A stretch of 64,000 nucleotides of DNA from JAEUHQ01 sp964538915. GTDB lineage: Bacteria; Planctomycetota; UBA1135; UBA2386. A program made the translations under genes and the position numbers. Where the stretch lies: the NCBI GenBank assembly GCA_964538915.1, contig CAZIFB010000018.1, forward strand, positions 1-64,000. Direction: 5' to 3'. Of this stretch, positions 22,760 through 31,834 are shown piece after piece. A model generated the notes under the pieces. The model was not told the origin of the DNA, searched no databases, and saw only the letters and a list, made by a program, of their open reading frames with translations. The stretch's first letter is position 1; each line of letters opens with the position of its first letter.

Positions 22760-24289
22760 GTGCCCACGATCCTGCTCGGCGACCCGTCGCTTCCCCTGTC
22801 CACACTCGTCGCGCTGAGCCGTCCGGGCGGACGGATCGCGTTGTCGAAGCAGGCGCGCCGGAACGTGCAGCGGAGCCGCGCGGTGGTGGAGCGCGCCGTG
22901 AAGTCGGGCGCCACGATGTACGGCATCAACACCGGCTTCGGGAAACTCGCCGGCGTGCGCATTCCCGACGATCAGCTCGAGCAGCTGCAGGAGAACCTGC
23001 TGCTGTCGCACGCGACGGGCGTCGGTGAACCGCTCGCCGTCGACGCGAGCCGCCTCGCGTTCGCGCTGCGCATCCACAACCTGGCGCTGGGCTACTCGGG
23101 CGTGCGCCCCGAGCTGCTGGAGCAGGCGATGGCGCTGTGGAACGGCGGCTTCGTGCCGGTGATCCCGAGCCAGGGTTCGGTCGGTGCGTCGGGCGACCTG
23201 GCGCCGCTGTCACACATGGCGCTGCCGCTGATCGGCCGCGGCGAGGTTCACGACGGCGGGCGTGTGATCTCGGGCGCCGCCGCACTGAAGAGGCTGGGCC
23301 GCGAGCCGCTCGTGCTTCGTGAGAAGGAAGGGCTCGCCCTGATCAACGGCACGCAGATCATGACCGCGATCGGGTGCCTGTGCGTGCACCGTGCGATCGT
23401 GCTCGCGAAGACGGCCGATGTCGCGTGCGCGATGACGGTGGAGGCGCTGCGCGGCAGCGAGAAGCCGTTCCAGGAGCGCCTGCACACCGTGCGTCCGCAC
23501 GAGGGCCAGCTCGCGACCGCGGCGAACCTGCGTGCGCTGCTCGCGGACAGCAAAGTGATGCCGAGCCACGCCAACTGCGGCAAGGTGCAGGACGCCTACT
23601 CGCTGCGCTGCGTGCCACAGGTGCACGGCGCGGCGAAGGACGGCATCCGGTACGCGCTGGACGTGCTCGTCACCGAAGCGAACGCGGTGACCGACAACCC
23701 GCTGGTGTTCCCGAGCGGCGACGTCGTCAGCGGCGGCAACTTCCATGGCCAGCCGGTCAGCCAGGCGCTGGACTTCCTGAAGATCGCGGTGAGCACGCTC
23801 GCGAACATCAGCGAGCGGCGGATCGAGCAGCTCGTGAATCCCGACATCTCCGGCCTCCCGCCGTTCCTCGCCAAGAACCCGGGCCTCGAGAGCGGTTTCA
23901 TGATCCCGCAGGTCGTCGCCGCGGCGCTCGCGAGCGAGAACAAGACGCTGGCGCATCCGGCGAGCGTCGACACCGTGCCGACATCGGCGAACCGCGAGGA
24001 TCACGTGTCGATGGGCGTCACCGCGGCGCGGCACGCGGACCGCGTCGTCGCGAACACCGCGAAGGTGCTGGGCATCGAGGTGTTGTGCGCAGCGCAGGGG
24101 CTCGACCTCGGCGAGAAGCTGCGGCCCGGCGTCGGGGTCGACGCGGCGTACCGCGTGTTGCGCAAGAAGGTGCCGATGCTCTCCCAGGATCGCTTCCTCG
24201 CGCCGGATCTCGCGGCCGCGGAGCAGCTGGTCGAGGACGGCGATCTCGTCGCTGCCGCCGAGAAGAAGGCGGGGGTGCTGGCGGTGTGA
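22760..24289 (+). CDS. hutH: histidine ammonia-lyase
   Basis: 509 residues, standard length. The MIO cofactor tripeptide Ala-Ser-Gly is at 143-145 within GSVGASGDLAPLSHM, and YGINTGFGKL (54-63) carries the conserved active-site Tyr. The enzyme converts L-histidine to urocanate and ammonia, first step of the Hut pathway. Start is GTG at 22760, which gives the family N-terminus. hutU, the second enzyme, is 2.1 kb downstream, with two unrelated minus-strand genes between them. The later genes hutI and hutG/F are not in the window. Confidence 0.97.
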   Translation: MPTILLGDPSLPLSTLVALSRPGGRIALSKQARRNVQRSRAVVERAVKSGATMYGINTGFGKLAGVRIPDDQLEQLQENLLLSHATGVGEPLAVDASRLAFALRIHNLALGYSGVRPELLEQAMALWNGGFVPVIPSQGSVGASGDLAPLSHMALPLIGRGEVHDGGRVISGAAALKRLGREPLVLREKEGLALINGTQIMTAIGCLCVHRAIVLAKTADVACAMTVEALRGSEKPFQERLHTVRPHEGQLATAANLRALLADSKVMPSHANCGKVQDAYSLRCVPQVHGAAKDGIRYALDVLVTEANAVTDNPLVFPSGDVVSGGNFHGQPVSQALDFLKIAVSTLANISERRIEQLVNPDISGLPPFLAKNPGLESGFMIPQVVAAALASENKTLAHPASVDTVPTSANREDHVSMGVTAARHADRVVANTAKVLGIEVLCAAQGLDLGEKLRPGVGVDAAYRVLRKKVPMLSQDRFLAPDLAAAEQLVEDGDLVAAAEKKAGVLAV

Positions 24290-24338
24290 GTTCGCCCGTC
24301 CGACGCGACGCCGCCGTCGTTGCGCGTCGTGTCGTCGC

Positions 24339-24788
24339 TCAGAAGAAGCCGGCGGTGAGCCGGAGGGCGTTCGTCGAAGTGACCGAGGTCCACGCACCCT
24401 GCGCGTCCAGCTCGATCGGCACCATCTGGTGGTGGAAGGTGACGCCGACGATTGGCGGGAGGGAGGGCAGGAAGAAACTCGAGTCGGCGATGCCGTTCGA
24501 AGTGACGACCAGCCCGAGTATGTCGGGCGCCACCAGGACGTCGCAGCCGGTGCCCGCGAAGGGGAAAGCGAGCGTCAGGGGAGCCACGCCTTGCGGGACC
24601 GCTGTCACGCTCGTCAGCGTGAGCACCAGAGCCGAGGTGGGCAGGCCGGTGCCGCGTGCGCGGAAGGTCGCATCGACCCAAGGCAGGGTGAGGGCGGTGA
24701 GCTGGCTGCCCCCGCCGGTGCCCGGACATCCGACGCCTGTCGGAGCCGCGGTCGCCGGGCACGTGGTCGAGATTCGTCCGAGGTTCAT
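24339..24788 (-). pseudogene. 5'-truncated relative of the repeat protein (C-terminal domain only)
   Basis: 149 residues from ATG 24788, nearly all of it the C-terminal domain of the 1824-4334 protein (shared GCDVLxAPDILGLxVT, VGVTFxHQMVPIE and a final LTAG). Upstream in the same frame, 24789-24842 still encodes TFATLPEGDILVGGSLGE, which matches the LPNGDxVAGGSF repeat hairpin. The signal peptide and all other repeats are gone, so this looks like the 3' remnant of a second repeat-protein gene, although a short expressed protein cannot be excluded. The frame remains open up to the stop codon of the upstream gene. Confidence 0.75.
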
Positions 24789-24977
24789 CTCGCCTAACGA
24801 TCCGCCGACCAGGATGTCGCCCTCGGGCAGCGTCGCGAACGTGCGTTCAGAACGATCGAGGTCTCGGTACTGTGCCGGCGGGCCCCTCGGTGGGTGCAGA
24901 GAGCGTTCGACCGAGTTCCCTGCGCTCCGAGTCAGAGGTCTTCGCGCCGCGCGCCGACGTCGCGAGTGAGCAGTGCG

Positions 24978-26084
24978 CTACTCCACGAACGCCGCGTCGA
25001 TCGCCTTCTTCTTCGCCTTGCCGGCCTTCGTCGCGAGCAGTGACTTCGCGAAGTCGGCCATCCGGTAGTAGCGCACCCGGTTCACCAGCTCGTGCTTCTT
25101 CGCGGCGTCGAGTGCGTTGATCGCCTCGCCGATCGCCGCGGGGCCGACCGCGTCGTGCAGCGCGACGAGGCGTGCCAGCACCGCGTCGACGTCCTTGCCG
25201 CCCGGCCTCGTCGTCGCCGCTTCGAGGCGCTTCCGTTCGAAGTCGAGAGTGCGCCAGCGGGAGTCGCGCAGGCCCTCGAGCGCGGGGGCATCCTTCTTCG
25301 TTTTCGCGAGGTTCTCGACGATCAGGACGCCCGTGTAGTGCGCCCACGCGTGACGGTCCTCTTCGTTCTGGCGATCGCCCCACATCGCGATCACATGGCC
25401 GAGTTCGTGGCAGAGCCCGTAGAAGAGGAACTGGCCGTCCTTCGTCGGCGACGCGAACGCCTCGCCGTCGATCACCGGGAAGTCGATCTCCGAGTGGAAC
25501 GGGAACTGCGGGGCGAAGTGCGGCGGGCGCGTGGTCTTCGCTTCGAGGTGGATGCGCAGGCGGAGCTTCTTGCCGGGCACCTTGCTGAAGTTCCGCAGAC
25601 CGAAGACGTCGGCGTAGGCGTCGAGCACGAGGTCGAAGACGTCGGCAATGCGTGTGAGGCACTCCGGTTCGACGCCGCCCGTTGCGATCGCGAGGAAGCG
25701 GAGTCGCGACAGCGCGATGCCGATCTCGTTCGCGCGCGTCCCGTCGAGCTGCACCAGCCGGTCGCGCAGCGCCGCGAAGTCGTCGAGGCGGTCGAGGTCG
25801 AGCGCCGCTGCCGCCGCGGTCGCGAGGGCATCGCGGACCTCGGGCGCGTCGCCGCAGCGAAGGAGTTCCGCGACGAGCTTGGCGGCGGAGGCAGGCAGCT
25901 GTTTGCCGAGTTCGCCTTCGTCCTTCGCGACGGGTTTGTCCGCGTGCGCCTTGTTGACCGCGGCGACGGCGAGTGCGTAGTCGCGGGAGAGCTTCTCGGC
26001 GTCCTGGCCGCGCGCGATGTCCGGCATGCAGGCGACAGCGGCTGTCACGAGTGCCGCGCTGACAACGGCTCTTCGGGATCGCAT
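24978..26084 (-). CDS. secreted HExxH zinc metalloprotease-like protein
   Basis: 368 residues from ATG 26084, whose signal peptide (MRSRRAVVSAALVTAAVACMPDIARGQ) is well formed; ATG 26096 would add four residues. The central CHELGHVIAMWGD contains HELGH, the zinc-binding and catalytic motif of gluzincin/metzincin-type peptidases; the third ligand is not obvious. Before it comes a helical ~130-residue region, and after it another helical region with INALDAAKKHELVNRVRYYRMADF. Likely periplasmic; substrate unknown. It sits between the repeat-protein remnant and hutU. No Shine-Dalgarno sequence is seen. Confidence 0.8.
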   Translation of the reverse strand: MRSRRAVVSAALVTAAVACMPDIARGQDAEKLSRDYALAVAAVNKAHADKPVAKDEGELGKQLPASAAKLVAELLRCGDAPEVRDALATAAAAALDLDRLDDFAALRDRLVQLDGTRANEIGIALSRLRFLAIATGGVEPECLTRIADVFDLVLDAYADVFGLRNFSKVPGKKLRLRIHLEAKTTRPPHFAPQFPFHSEIDFPVIDGEAFASPTKDGQFLFYGLCHELGHVIAMWGDRQNEEDRHAWAHYTGVLIVENLAKTKKDAPALEGLRDSRWRTLDFERKRLEAATTRPGGKDVDAVLARLVALHDAVGPAAIGEAINALDAAKKHELVNRVRYYRMADFAKSLLATKAGKAKKKAIDAAFVE

Positions 26085-26406
26085 GGCGGGGACCATAGCG
26101 GAGGAGCCTCGGGGGCGGAGGCCTCCGGGACCGAACGGGCTTCACCTCCCGCGGCTACATGACGCGTCTTCTTGCGAACGCCACGACCGTGCGTGGAATC
26201 TTGGACCTCGTGGCACCCCTGCCGCAGTCACGAGAGGCAACGTGCTGGCATTCACACATCGCACGGAGCGCCGTCGTGCGAGCCGCGATGCCGACTCGCC
26301 CCGCCGTTCCACGCCGACGCGAGCGGCGTGTCCGCATTCCCGTGCAGTCACGGCGTCGCTAGCGCGATCGCTTGCGACGGCGCGCCCGGCCCGCCACGCT
26401 ACCGCG
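26085..26406. other. divergent intergenic region upstream of hutU
   Basis: 322 bases between the divergent metalloprotease and hutU genes. It must hold both promoters, but I found no convincing -35/-10 pair, RNA, repeat or additional gene. Short open frames here have no coding character. Confidence 0.5.
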
Positions 26407-28047
26407 ATGACCGCCTACCGCGCGCCGCGTGGCAAGACCCTCACCTGTGCCAATTGGCAGATCGAAGCCGCGTTCCGCATGGTCCAGAACAACCTGGACC
26501 AGGACGTCGCGGAGGACCCCGAGAAGCTCATCGTGTACGGCGGGCTCGGCAAGGCAGCGCGCAATCCGCAGGCGCTGCAGGGCATCCTCGCGACGCTGCG
26601 TCGGCTGAAGCCCGACGAGACGATGCTCGTGCAATCGGGCAAGTGCGTCGGCGTGTTCCGGACGCACGCCGATGCGCCGCGTGTGCTGCTCGCGAACAGC
26701 AACCTCGTCGGCGACTGGGCGAACTGGGACGAGTTCCGCCGCCTCGACAAGCTCGGACTCATCATGTACGGCCAGATGACCGCGGGCTCGTGGATCTACA
26801 TCGGGAGCCAGGGCATCGTGCAGGGCACCTACGAGACGTTCGTCGCGGCCGGCAAGCGGCACTTCGGCGGTGACCTGAAGGGGCGCCTCGTCGTGACGGC
26901 GGGCCTCGGCGGCATGGGTGGCGCGCAGCCGCTCGCAGTGACGATGGCGGGCGGTGTGTGCCTGGCGGCCGACGTCGAGGGCTGGCGCATCGACAAGCGG
27001 CTGCAGACGAAGTACCTCGACGAGCGAATCGACGATCCCAAGAAGGCGCTCGCCGCCGCGTTGGCGAAGAAGAAGGCCGGCGTGCCCTGGTCGATCGGTG
27101 TGTGCTGCAACGCCACGGAACTGCTCGCGGTCGTACGCGACAGCGGCACCGTGCCCGACATGCTGACCGACCAGACGTCGGCCCACGACATGCTCGTCGG
27201 CTACGTACCGGACGGCATGACGGTGGAGGCGGCGAAGACGCTGCGCGAACGCGATCCGAAGAAGTACCTCGTCGAGTCGCGCCGCACGGTCGCGAAGCAC
27301 GTCGCCCTGATGCTCGACCTGCAGGAGCGCGGAGCGATCACGTTCGACTACGGCAACAACATCCGAACGGAGGCGCGCGATGCCGGCGTCGCCGAGGCGT
27401 TCCGCATCAAGGGCTTCATCCCCGAGTACATCCGGCCGCTGTTCTGCGAGGGCCGCGGACCGTTCCGATGGGTGGCGCTGTCCGGCAACCCCGCCGACAT
27501 CGCGCGCACCGACAAGCTCGCGCTCGAGATGTTCGGCGACAATCCGTCGCTGCGGACGTGGATCGAGAAGGCGCAGAAGCAGATCGCGTTCCAGGGGCTG
27601 CCCGCGCGCATCCTCTGGCTCGGCTACGGCGAGCGCGCGCGCTTCGGCCTCGCGGTGAACGAACTGGTCGCGAAGGGCGAACTCGAGGCACCGATAGTGT
27701 TCGGCCGCGACCACCTCGACTGCGGTTCGGTCGCGTCGCCCTATCGCGAGACGGAGGCGATGAAGGACGGCAGCGACGCGATCGCGGACTGGCCCTTGCT
27801 CAACGCGATGCTGAACGTGGCGTCCGGCGCCACGTGGGTGTCGATCCATCACGGGGGCGGTGTCGGCATGGGCAAGTCGATCCATGCGGGGCAGGTCACC
27901 GTCGCCGACGGCACGCCCGCTGCCGCCGCGCGCATCCAGCGCGTCTTCACGTGCGATCCGGGCATCGGCGTGGCGCGCCACGCCGACTCGGGCTACGACG
28001 AGGCGCGGGTGTTCGCGAAGAAGGCCGGCGTCGATCTCGGCGGTTGA
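26407..28047 (+). CDS. hutU: urocanate hydratase
   Basis: 546 residues. The NAD-binding GLGGMGGAQ is at about 166-174, and the catalytic cysteine (Cys347) is in PLFCEGRGPFRWVALSG. It adds water across urocanate using tightly bound NAD+ as an electrophile, giving imidazolonepropionate. The C-terminal SIHHGGGVGMGKS stretch is also typical. The ATG at 26407 gives the usual N-terminus, beginning a few residues before KTLTCANWQIEAA. It belongs with hutH functionally, but the two are separated and so not one transcript. Confidence 0.97.
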   Translation: MTAYRAPRGKTLTCANWQIEAAFRMVQNNLDQDVAEDPEKLIVYGGLGKAARNPQALQGILATLRRLKPDETMLVQSGKCVGVFRTHADAPRVLLANSNLVGDWANWDEFRRLDKLGLIMYGQMTAGSWIYIGSQGIVQGTYETFVAAGKRHFGGDLKGRLVVTAGLGGMGGAQPLAVTMAGGVCLAADVEGWRIDKRLQTKYLDERIDDPKKALAAALAKKKAGVPWSIGVCCNATELLAVVRDSGTVPDMLTDQTSAHDMLVGYVPDGMTVEAAKTLRERDPKKYLVESRRTVAKHVALMLDLQERGAITFDYGNNIRTEARDAGVAEAFRIKGFIPEYIRPLFCEGRGPFRWVALSGNPADIARTDKLALEMFGDNPSLRTWIEKAQKQIAFQGLPARILWLGYGERARFGLAVNELVAKGELEAPIVFGRDHLDCGSVASPYRETEAMKDGSDAIADWPLLNAMLNVASGATWVSIHHGGGVGMGKSIHAGQVTVADGTPAAAARIQRVFTCDPGIGVARHADSGYDEARVFAKKAGVDLGG

Positions 28048-28091
28048 CGCCGCGGGCCTGGCCTCCGTGCGTCCAGCGCGAGGCTGCACCT

Positions 28092-28121
28092 TTGCGGTAG
28101 CGAGTCCTCCCGGTGTAGGAT
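28092..28121 (+). promoter_or_regulatory. candidate promoter of the ATPase-coiled coil-actin set
   Basis: TTGCGG, 18 bases, TAGGAT. This lies about 180 bases upstream of the ATPase start. The same -10 sequence with the same spacing occurs at 56994-57023. Recognised by eye only. Confidence 0.35.
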
Positions 28122-28303
28122 CTGCCGGCCTGCGGCGCGGCCGCCCGAGCCCCGAACGGTCGGTGGCAGCGGCGCGAGCCGAGCGCTGCGGTTCGTCGCC
28201 CCTTCTCCGCGTCTCTTTCCGCACCCGAACCAGTACGTTCCGAACAGTCGCCGCGACCGCGTTACCGAAAGACGCTTCGCGGCCCGTGCCGCCGAGAGAC
28301 GCG

Positions 28304-29068
28304 ATGTTCCGCCGCAACAAGCCAGCCGACGACGCAGCGATGCCCGAGGACATGGTCGTGATCGTCGACCAGTCCGTGAACCCGTACCTCGTGCTGTTCC
28401 ACGAGCCGACGGGCTACCGGGCGGAGCAGGTCCGGGCGCTGCGCAACCGCCTCGTCGCGATGAATCCGGACGGTGAGCCGAAGACGCTCGTCGTTACGTC
28501 GGCCGTCCGCGAGGAGGGCAAGACGGTCGCGGCGCTCAACCTCGCGATGGCGCTTGCGGAGCTCGAACGCAATCAGGTGGTGCTGGTCGACGGCGATCTG
28601 CGCCGCCCGTCGTGCGAACGCTATCTCAACCTCAACCCCGCGCCGGGCTTCACGGACGTGCTGCTCGGGCGCGCACCGCTCGATCGGGTTCTGCGCCCCG
28701 CGGGGTACCGGCAGCTGATGCTGCTCGGCTCCGGCGCCCGGGTGACCAACCCGGCGGAAGTGCTCAGCGGCTCGCGGCTCGACGAACTGCTGCACCGGCT
28801 GAAGGAGCGCTTCCAGTACGTCATCGTCGATTCGCCACCGGTCCTGCCGTCGACCGATGCCGGTGTGTTGTCGGCGCGTGCCGACGGCACCCTCGTCGTC
28901 GTGCGGCTCGAGAAGTCGTTGAAGAAGCAGACCCGCGACGCCATCCGCGCCGTGCAGGACATGGGGGGCAACGTGCTGGGCTGCTTCGTCACCGAGCTGC
29001 GCGGCCACGATCCCGAGAGCGACCGACGCCTCGCCTACGAACCGACGAACGAGGGCGAAGGAACCTGA
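28304..29068 (+). CDS. BY-kinase/MinD-like P-loop ATPase
   Basis: 254 residues. It follows the CpsD/CapB layout: YRAEQVRALRNRL, a Walker A-like SAVREEGKT (66-74), Walker A' VVLVDGDLRRP (92-102) and Walker B VIVDSPP (173-179). The glycine that usually precedes EGK is replaced by Glu, and the C-terminal tyrosine cluster of BY-kinases is missing (only Tyr245), so autophosphorylation as a tyrosine kinase is doubtful. No membrane activator or capsule genes are adjacent. It is joined by TGATG to a coiled-coil protein and followed by a MamK-like actin, which suggests a positioning or scaffold ATPase (inference). Confidence 0.88.
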   Translation: MFRRNKPADDAAMPEDMVVIVDQSVNPYLVLFHEPTGYRAEQVRALRNRLVAMNPDGEPKTLVVTSAVREEGKTVAALNLAMALAELERNQVVLVDGDLRRPSCERYLNLNPAPGFTDVLLGRAPLDRVLRPAGYRQLMLLGSGARVTNPAEVLSGSRLDELLHRLKERFQYVIVDSPPVLPSTDAGVLSARADGTLVVVRLEKSLKKQTRDAIRAVQDMGGNVLGCFVTELRGHDPESDRRLAYEPTNEGEGT

Positions 29069-29853
29069 TGTCCGGCTTCAAGGAGACGCTGAAGGATGCC
29101 GTGCGGCAGATGTCGTTCCGCACGTCGCTCGACACCCTGAAGAAGAAGGGTGTCCAGCAGGTCAACGTGCTGGGCATCGACCGCATCATCGCGCTCATCG
29201 AGGCGGCGGTGCACCGGAGCCTGAAGTCGCACCTCGTCGGCGTCGAGCGCGAGGCGGTCGCGGACGCGACGAAAGCCGAGTTCCTGCGCCTCCTGCGTAC
29301 GAACGAGGACCTGCAGCGCCAGAAGACCGAGGTCGAGCGGCAGAAGGAGCGCGTCGAGGACGAAGTCGACTCGTTGCGCCGCGAACTGTTCGTGCAGCAG
29401 CACGCGCTCGAGCTCAAGCTGGAGCAGGGGTCGCTGTCGGCCGCGAACCGCTACGAGGGCGAGAACGCCGAGATCGCGAAGAAGGTCGGCGAAGTGATGC
29501 GCAGCCTCGCCGGCGGAGGGAACCTGCCGCTCTCCGTCGCGGAGGAGAAGGTGATGGAGCTGGTGATGAACGTGATCGACGGGGAGCGCAAGGCCGCCGA
29601 CGAGGCGCGGCGCGCACTGCACGATCGCGAGGTCGACAACCTCCAGCGCCGCATCAAGAAGCTGAGCTCGACCCTCGAGCAGACCGAAGGACGTTTGCAG
29701 GCGGTCGCGGCGATGAAGAACATCGACTCCGGCATCTCGTCGCTCTACCGCGAGGTGCAGGGGCTGAACCTGGCGGACGCCCAGTCCGGCAAGAAGAAAG
29801 AACTCATGGCCGAGATCTTCAAGGCGAACCTGAAGCTCCAGAAGAAGAGCTGA
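29068..29853 (+). CDS. coiled-coil protein of unknown function
   Basis: 261 residues, highly charged. A globular N-terminus (to ~60, with VQQVNVLGIDRIIALIEAAVHRSL) is followed by a long coiled coil at about 75-125 (RTNEDLQRQKTEVERQKERV). A region around LSVAEEKVMELVMNVIDGERKAADEA follows, then a second coiled coil to ~215 and a Lys-rich tail (KANLKLQKKS). No signal peptide, so cytoplasmic. Its ATG overlaps the ATPase stop (TGATG), and the MamK-like gene follows after 43 bases. It may be an adaptor or crosslinker between the ATPase and the actin filament. No family recognised. Confidence 0.82.
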   Translation: MSGFKETLKDAVRQMSFRTSLDTLKKKGVQQVNVLGIDRIIALIEAAVHRSLKSHLVGVEREAVADATKAEFLRLLRTNEDLQRQKTEVERQKERVEDEVDSLRRELFVQQHALELKLEQGSLSAANRYEGENAEIAKKVGEVMRSLAGGGNLPLSVAEEKVMELVMNVIDGERKAADEARRALHDREVDNLQRRIKKLSSTLEQTEGRLQAVAAMKNIDSGISSLYREVQGLNLADAQSGKKKELMAEIFKANLKLQKKS

Positions 29854-29896
29854 CGAGCGCCTGCGCGGCCGAACGACGAATCAGGAACACGAAACG

Positions 29897-30967
29897 ATGA
29901 GCGACACGAAGACGACGGAAGAGACCAAGAAGGACCACGGCGTCCTGTACATCGGCATGGACCTCGGCACGTCGCGCACCTCGGTGTCGGCGAGCAACGG
30001 TGTCCGCGAGACCGTCTACTCGATGGTCGGGTACCCGAAGGACGTGGTCAGCATGAAGCTGCTGAAGAAGGACGTGCTGTTCGGCAAGGAGGCCCTCGAG
30101 AAGCGTCTGTCGCTGAAGCTGTACAAGCCGCTCGAGAAGGGCGTTCTCAAGTACACCGGCGATGCGACGATGGATGCCGAAGCGAAGGCCAACCTGAAGG
30201 CCGCCCAGGACCTGATCGGCGAGGCGATCCGGATGGCGAAGCCGCGCAAGGACGAACTGATCTACTGCGTGATCGGCGCGCCCGCGGAAGCTTCGGTCAA
30301 GAACCGCGAGGCGATCATCGAGGCGGCCCGCGCCCACGTCGATTCCGTGATGTTGTGCAGCGAGCCGTTCTCGGTGGCGTACGGGCTCGACTGGCTCGAA
30401 GACGTGCTCGTCATCGACATCGGCGCCGGCACGACCGACCTCTGCCGCATGCACGGCACCATGCCGGAGGAAGCGGACCAGGTGATGTACGAGATCGCGG
30501 GTGACGCGGTCGACGCCGAACTCGCGCGACAGATCGAGAAGACGTGCCCCGGCGCCCAGTTCACCATCCACATGGTGAAGGACATCAAAGAGCGCTACGG
30601 CTTCGTCGGCGACGCGCCCGAGCGCTGCATCGTCGAGCTGCCGGTGAACGGCAAGCCGACGCCGTTCGACCTGACCGATCAGATCCGGAGCGCTTGCTCG
30701 GTCCTCATCGAGCCGATCCTCGAGGGAATCCACAAGCTGATCGCGTCGTTCGACCCGCAGTTCCAGGCGAAGCTGAAGAGCCGGGTGCTGCTCGCGGGTG
30801 GCGGTTCGATGGTGAAGGGGCTCGACTCCGCGGTGGAGAAGGCGATGAAGGAGCGCCTCGGCGGCGGCAAGGTCATCCGCATCGAGGAACCGATCTACGG
30901 CGGCGCCAACGGCGCCCTGAAGATCGCGCACGACATGCCGGCCGACTTCTGGGAGCAGTTGAAGTAG
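29897..30967 (+). CDS. MamK-like bacterial actin
   Basis: 356 residues. The actin-fold phosphate-1 loop is MDLGTSRTSV (21-30), phosphate-2 loop DIGAGTTDL (174-182), and the adenosine motif LLAGGGSMVKGL. The N-terminal MVGYPKDVV and DVLFGKEALEKR segments match the MamK branch specifically. MamK filaments align magnetosomes; MamK-like proteins also occur in bacteria without magnetosomes, where their role is unknown. No mam genes are in the window. AGGA about 10 bases before the ATG serves as ribosome-binding site. Followed by a strong hairpin at 30971. The family call is confident; the function here is open. Confidence 0.92.
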   Translation: MSDTKTTEETKKDHGVLYIGMDLGTSRTSVSASNGVRETVYSMVGYPKDVVSMKLLKKDVLFGKEALEKRLSLKLYKPLEKGVLKYTGDATMDAEAKANLKAAQDLIGEAIRMAKPRKDELIYCVIGAPAEASVKNREAIIEAARAHVDSVMLCSEPFSVAYGLDWLEDVLVIDIGAGTTDLCRMHGTMPEEADQVMYEIAGDAVDAELARQIEKTCPGAQFTIHMVKDIKERYGFVGDAPERCIVELPVNGKPTPFDLTDQIRSACSVLIEPILEGIHKLIASFDPQFQAKLKSRVLLAGGGSMVKGLDSAVEKAMKERLGGGKVIRIEEPIYGGANGALKIAHDMPADFWEQLK

Positions 30968-30970
30968 CAC

Positions 30971-31009
30971 GGTCCTGCAGGCGACGAGCTTCGCTCGCGC
31001 CTGAGGACC
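30971..31009 (+). terminator. hairpin after the MamK-like gene
   Basis: GGTCCT-CAGGCG-CGAGC pairs with GCTCG-CGCCTG-AGGACC around a TTC loop, a 17-base-pair stem with two single-base bulges. It starts 4 bases after the stop. No U-tract follows. It may also serve the convergent HAD gene. Confidence 0.55.
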
Positions 31010-31111
31010 TGCAACCGCGGTAGCAGGCGTCCGCTCCGAAGCCGGAGGGGCAAGGCCGCCTGAGTGGCGACAACCGGACGTCGGTTCGCCGCGGTCGTCG
31101 CGGCGGTGCGA

Positions 31112-31834
31112 TCACCGCACGCCGAACTCGTCCTGCAGGATCTTGCGCAGTTCGAGGAAGTCGCGGATCTCCCAGGTCGCTTTCGTTTCGCCTTCTTCCG
31201 ACGCATGGCGTCCGCTGCGGCGGATGCGCGCCGTCATCCAGCCCTCCCGGTTGCAGGGATCGATGTCGTGCGTCGGATTGTCGCCGAAGTAGAGGCAGCG
31301 CTGCGGTGTGAGCTTCATCCGCTGCAGCACGCGGCGGTACAGTTTCGGGTTCGGCTTGCTGAAGCCGACCTGGTCCGTGAAGAAGATCGCGGACGGCGTC
31401 AGGAACTCGAGCACTTCGAGGCGCACCAGCTTCTCCGCCTGCTTGATCGTGATCCCCGCCGACACCACGCCGCGCACGAGTGGCGTCTTCGCGAGCCAGC
31501 GCAGGACCTCGTAGACGTCGTCGTAGACCTTCAGCTCGCGCCACTTCGTCGCGTGGTAGGCGACGACGCCCGCGGCGACGATCACGGCCCGGTTGTGCCC
31601 TTCGGCGCTCTCCGGGCCGAGGCGGTCGAGCACCTTGTCGAAGTGCCCGCCGTAGTTGCTCGAGAACTCGGAGATCACTTCTTCGAGTTCGCGCATGGCG
31701 TCGCCGCGGTCGGCGCGCAGGCCCGCCTGGACCATGGCGTCGACGGCGGCCCGACGCGCCTTGTCGGCGAACACCGACGTCGAGAACATCGTGTCGTCGA
31801 TGTCGAAGAAGATCGCGTCGAGGGCCTTCGTCAC
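31112..31834 (-). CDS. HAD-superfamily hydrolase
   Basis: 240 residues from GTG 31834. Motif I FFDIDDTMF has nucleophile Asp11 and Asp13; motif II is in VVSAGIT, motif III Lys in GFSKPNP and motif IV YFGDNPTHDI. The helical cap inserted after motif I places it with the subfamily I phosphatases (phosphoglycolate or 5'-nucleotidase-like); the substrate is unknown. Its GTG overlaps the stop of the VanZ-like gene (GTGA), which decides the start. The open frame continues far upstream but there overlaps other genes. Confidence 0.9.
   Translation of the reverse strand: MTKALDAIFFDIDDTMFSTSVFADKARRAAVDAMVQAGLRADRGDAMRELEEVISEFSSNYGGHFDKVLDRLGPESAEGHNRAVIVAAGVVAYHATKWRELKVYDDVYEVLRWLAKTPLVRGVVSAGITIKQAEKLVRLEVLEFLTPSAIFFTDQVGFSKPNPKLYRRVLQRMKLTPQRCLYFGDNPTHDIDPCNREGWMTARIRRSGRHASEEGETKATWEIRDFLELRKILQDEFGVR

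Noticed and set aside
26407..26450. TTGCGA upstream of hutU as -35 box with TACCGC
   Set aside because: The spacing of about 22 bases is too long for a normal promoter.
22760..28047. A single hut operon
   Set aside because: hutH and hutU are on the same strand but separated by two minus-strand genes, so they cannot form one simple transcript.
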